Assembly (NCBI GenBank): GCA_039798265.1
Contig: JBDKGH010000002.1
Coordinates: 1 to 24,705, forward strand
Source: JBDKGH01 sp039798265
Lineage (GTDB): Bacteria; Bacteroidota; Bacteroidia; Flavobacteriales_D; Sanyastnellaceae
Direction: 5' to 3'
DNA: 24,705 nt
How positions within the stretch are numbered: the stretch's first letter is position 1; every line of letters starts with the position of its first letter. Shown here piece after piece: positions 22,389 through 24,705 of the stretch. The notes below the pieces were generated by a model that did no database searches, was not told where the DNA came from, and saw only the letters and a list, made by a program, of their open reading frames with translations. Made by a program: the position numbers and the translations under genes.

Positions 22389-23315
22389 ATGATTCACGAA
22401 AAAGTAACGGTTGTTATTCCTTGCTATAATGTAAGCCATTGCATCATTGAGGCTGTGCATCAGTTGCTCAATGGACCTGCGTTAGTTCCGGTTGTTTTGA
22501 TCGATAATGGTTCCACTGACAACACATACGAAGTTCTTCTTCAATTGAAGGAGAATTTTTCACACCTCGTCATTGATCAAGAATCGAAAAAAGGCGCTTG
22601 TGCCGCACGCAATAGAGGATTAACGCATGTGCAAACCGAATTTGTAAAATTCTTAGATGCGGATGATTTAATCACTCAAGAGATACTGCAATCTCAATGG
22701 AATGAGGCTTCTCTTGCGCAATGTGATATTCTTTTTGCACCGTATGAAAAAAGAAAAGTAAACGGCGATAGCAGCATTATCTCTCCGAATCACGAGGTGT
22801 GGAAGGGGTTGTTTACCACACGTCTCGGATTAACTTCTGCTCTTCTATTCAAAACAAAAGCCGTTATTCAGGCCGGGGGATGGAACGAAGAAATACAGAG
22901 CAGCCAAGAGTATGATTTGATTTTTCGATTGCTTCAAAGAAAGTCGAGTTTTTCTTTTTCAACTGTGGTGGGCGCCGTGGTGAGAGAACGTGCCAGTGGG
23001 CAGATTTCTACCTCTAATCCTATTCCGCGGTGGACCAATTATCTCGCCTTGAGAAGACGTATTTTGTCATTTTTGGAAGAGAGTGAAACGGTATATTTTT
23101 TAAATGAAAAACACTTTTTTCTGCAGGCCTATTTTGATGTGTTGCACATTGTTTTTCCTTATTTGCCTGATGAAAGTAACAGGGAATATAACCGAGTAAT
23201 TAAAGGTAGATTTACTCCAGAACCGAGCGCTGCATGCAGCAGCCTATTCGTAAAATTGGTTCGGGTGTTTGGTTTTAAAAATGCCGAAAAAATCAAAAGC
23301 TTGTTGAGTAAATGA
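22389..23315 (+). CDS. Family 2 glycosyltransferase
   Basis: A 308-aa GT-A fold transferase using a nucleotide-sugar donor, cytoplasmic or membrane-peripheral. Seen: VTVVIPCYNVSHCIIEAVHQLL (residues 6-27), the donor-binding VVLIDNGSTDNTYEVL (35-50), KKGACAARNRGL (67-78), and the DxD metal motif in FLDADD (Asp90-Asp92); a likely acceptor region is SSQEYDLIFRLL. The start ATG at 22389 is preferred to a TTG at 22353, because it gives a normal N-terminus directly before the first strand and a -7 element covers 22358-22365. Its stop overlaps the next gene (ATGA). Likely role: adding one sugar in a surface polysaccharide repeat; sugar unknown. Confidence 0.92.
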   Translation: MIHEKVTVVIPCYNVSHCIIEAVHQLLNGPALVPVVLIDNGSTDNTYEVLLQLKENFSHLVIDQESKKGACAARNRGLTHVQTEFVKFLDADDLITQEILQSQWNEASLAQCDILFAPYEKRKVNGDSSIISPNHEVWKGLFTTRLGLTSALLFKTKAVIQAGGWNEEIQSSQEYDLIFRLLQRKSSFSFSTVVGAVVRERASGQISTSNPIPRWTNYLALRRRILSFLEESETVYFLNEKHFFLQAYFDVLHIVFPYLPDESNREYNRVIKGRFTPEPSAACSSLFVKLVRVFGFKNAEKIKSLLSK

Positions 23316-24490
23316 AGATTCTCTACATCAGTACCCATCGCCAATTGAACCTTGCCTCGCCAAGCGGTCCGGGGACTCATATGCGCGAGGTCATTGCCGG
23401 TTTCGAAGCTCGGGGTCATGAAGTAGTGAAATGGATAGCTGGGGGTGAAAAACTAGAGTCGAATAATCTTCAGATTGTGTTTAAACAGCGGGGCTATAAG
23501 AAGTGGATTCCCGCTTTTGTTTGGCACACCTTAAAGGATATAGAGTTGTGGTCGTGGAATAGAAAAGCACAACGTCAGGTAGATGCGCTAATCGCTGCAG
23601 AAAAACCCGATGTCGTTTATGAAAGAGGATATTACATGATGACCGCAGTGGGCCGTGCGTGCGAAAAGTATGGTGTAAAACACATCATTGAATTGAATGC
23701 TCCGTATCCGCAGGAAAAAAGAGAAATGGAAGGGAGAAGTTTAGTTTCTTTTTTAGCGGAAAAAGCCGAAAAAACACAAGTAAAAGGAGCTCATGCTGTA
23801 GTTGTTGTCTCTTCTGAATTGAAAAAATATTTCTCTCGAAAGGCAGCTATTTCTCCCGAAAAAATAGTGGTTACGCCCAACGCCGTTAACTTGAATACAG
23901 TAAATGAAAATGCCACAGAAATCAGGCTTTCATTAGGGCTGAACAAGGAAGACTGCGTAGTCGGTTTTGTAGGGTCTATTTTCCCTTATCATGGAGTAGA
24001 TTTACTAATCGAAGCCATGAAGGAACTCATGCAATCGAATGATCATTCGGTTCAGCTGAAGGCTCTTGTAGTGGGTGATGGTGAAATATTGCCTGAACTG
24101 AAAAGGAAGGTAGAGAATTGGGGGCTAACAAGTCGATTTGTTTTTACTGGAAATGTGCCGCATGCCCAAGTGTACGGCTATATTTCAGCAATGGATATTA
24201 CAGTTATGCCAAAATCAAATTGGTATGGCTCTCCAGTGAAAATTTTTGAATACGGCATTATGGGTAAGCTAGTTATTGCCCCCGATAATGGTCCGGTGAA
24301 AGATGCGATGGTAGATGGAGTGGATGGCTTATTAGTCAATGAAACCACTGAACATCTCGTGCATCAACTTAAAAAGGCCATTGATCATCCAAAAGAGATG
24401 GAGCAGATGGCGCAGCATTTTCAAACTAAAATTCGAAATCAGTTTACCTGGCAACATGTGGCCGATCGAATAATCGAAGCGATGAAATGA
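23312..24490 (+). CDS. Family 4 glycosyltransferase
   Basis: A 392-aa GT-B retaining glycosyltransferase. The N-terminal acceptor domain begins MKILYISTHRQLNLASPSGP with the Gly-rich GPGTHMREV segment. The C-terminal donor domain contains VVTPNAV (186-192), VVGFVGSIFPYHGVDLLIEAM (216-236), VVGDGEILPELK (253-264), FTGNVPHAQVYGYISAMDI, and the donor-site SPVKIFEYGIMGKLVIAPDNGP with Glu313 in the family's conserved E-x7-E region. No membrane segment. Its ATG overlaps the GT2 stop by 4 nt, and its own stop overlaps the next gene by 4 nt, so the three glycosyltransferases are translationally coupled. Donor and acceptor sugars are unknown. Confidence 0.92.
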   Translation: MKILYISTHRQLNLASPSGPGTHMREVIAGFEARGHEVVKWIAGGEKLESNNLQIVFKQRGYKKWIPAFVWHTLKDIELWSWNRKAQRQVDALIAAEKPDVVYERGYYMMTAVGRACEKYGVKHIIELNAPYPQEKREMEGRSLVSFLAEKAEKTQVKGAHAVVVVSSELKKYFSRKAAISPEKIVVTPNAVNLNTVNENATEIRLSLGLNKEDCVVGFVGSIFPYHGVDLLIEAMKELMQSNDHSVQLKALVVGDGEILPELKRKVENWGLTSRFVFTGNVPHAQVYGYISAMDITVMPKSNWYGSPVKIFEYGIMGKLVIAPDNGPVKDAMVDGVDGLLVNETTEHLVHQLKKAIDHPKEMEQMAQHFQTKIRNQFTWQHVADRIIEAMK

Positions 24491-24705
24491 AGTTACTACT
24501 GATAACTGACGGGATAAGCCCGTTTGTGATTGGCGGCATGCAAAAGCATTCAGCCAATATTGCTCGCTTTATGGTCGAAAAAGGCCATGAAGTAACTGTG
24601 GTGCACTGTGTGCCATATGGAACAAGCTTACCAACGGAAGAAGAAGTGAAGACAGCCCTTTCGTTGCCACCCTTTGCCTCGATTACGTCCATTGCGCTTC
24701 ATTTT
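24487..24705 (+). CDS. Family 4 glycosyltransferase, N-terminal fragment (runs off window)
   Basis: An open frame of 73 codons begins at the ATG overlapping the previous stop (ATGA) and continues to the window end. It reads MKLLLITDGISPFVIGGMQK, then HSANIARFMVEKGHEVTVVHC, the usual GT4 N-terminus with the GGM(Q)KH donor/acceptor loop. Family membership is clear; the rest of the gene is outside the window, so substrate and length cannot be judged. Confidence 0.85.
   Translation, partial: MKLLLITDGISPFVIGGMQKHSANIARFMVEKGHEVTVVHCVPYGTSLPTEEEVKTALSLPPFASITSIALHF

Noticed and set aside
1..24705. CRISPR arrays, tRNA/rRNA genes, insertion sequences, prophage or toxin-antitoxin modules
   Set aside because: Read on both strands; no spaced direct repeats, tRNA-like cloverleaf, transposase or integrase motifs were found. 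A tRNAscan or ISfinder search could confirm this.

Overview
The window comes from a chromosome of the phylum Bacteroidota, most likely a Flavobacteriia-like marine or freshwater bacterium. The evidence is the gene content and order (CBS protein, nadK, DUF6089-type protein, uppS, bamA), the Bacteroidota-type -7 promoter element TAnnTTTG in front of at least nine genes, the absence of obvious strong Shine-Dalgarno sequences, and the protein sequences themselves. I cannot name a genus. The region is almost entirely coding: no gap exceeds 300 bases, and I see no rRNA, tRNA, CRISPR array, insertion sequence or prophage.

Layout. (1) 1-4919, minus strand: a cell-envelope and cofactor run read as CBS protein, nadK, outer-membrane DUF6089-like protein, uppS, bamA (cut by the window edge). 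(2) 5097-7468, plus strand: pdxJ, translationally coupled to an alpha/beta hydrolase, then a tandem universal stress protein with its own promoter. A bidirectional terminator at 7483-7522 separates it from (3) 7537-10756, minus strand: a compact three-gene unit, YfiR-like periplasmic protein, exported helical/TPR protein and membrane-bound HAMP-SpoIIE phosphatase. (4) 10925-15071, minus strand: ferritin; a GbsR/MarR regulator followed by a small membrane protein and a TIGR01777-type epimerase; and an FkbM methyltransferase paired with a phytanoyl-CoA-dioxygenase-like oxygenase. (5) 15142-19660, minus strand: acpP, fabF, rnc, kbl and a DAO-family FAD oxidoreductase. (6) 19909-24705, plus strand: a MoeZ/HesA-like E1 enzyme with a rhodanese tail, tightly followed by an unrecognised GT-B-like protein, a GT2 and two GT4 glycosyltransferases, which looks like the beginning of a surface-polysaccharide locus.

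Most of the window is housekeeping. The most system-like unit is the YfiR/TPR/SpoIIE operon, bounded by a promoter and by terminators on both sides. It pairs a periplasmic YfiR-type regulator with a phosphatase instead of the diguanylate cyclase YfiR controls in Pseudomonas. Second is the E1-rhodanese gene lying 2 nt from a glycan-synthesis run with no sulfur-carrier protein nearby. A further detail is a Asp-to-Asn change at a metal-ligand position of RNase III. Several start codons were reassigned by combining the promoter positions with family N-termini (uppS at 2372, DUF6089 at 3264, USP at 6635, GT2 at 22389, CBS protein from TTG at 4919, DAO from GTG at 16179).
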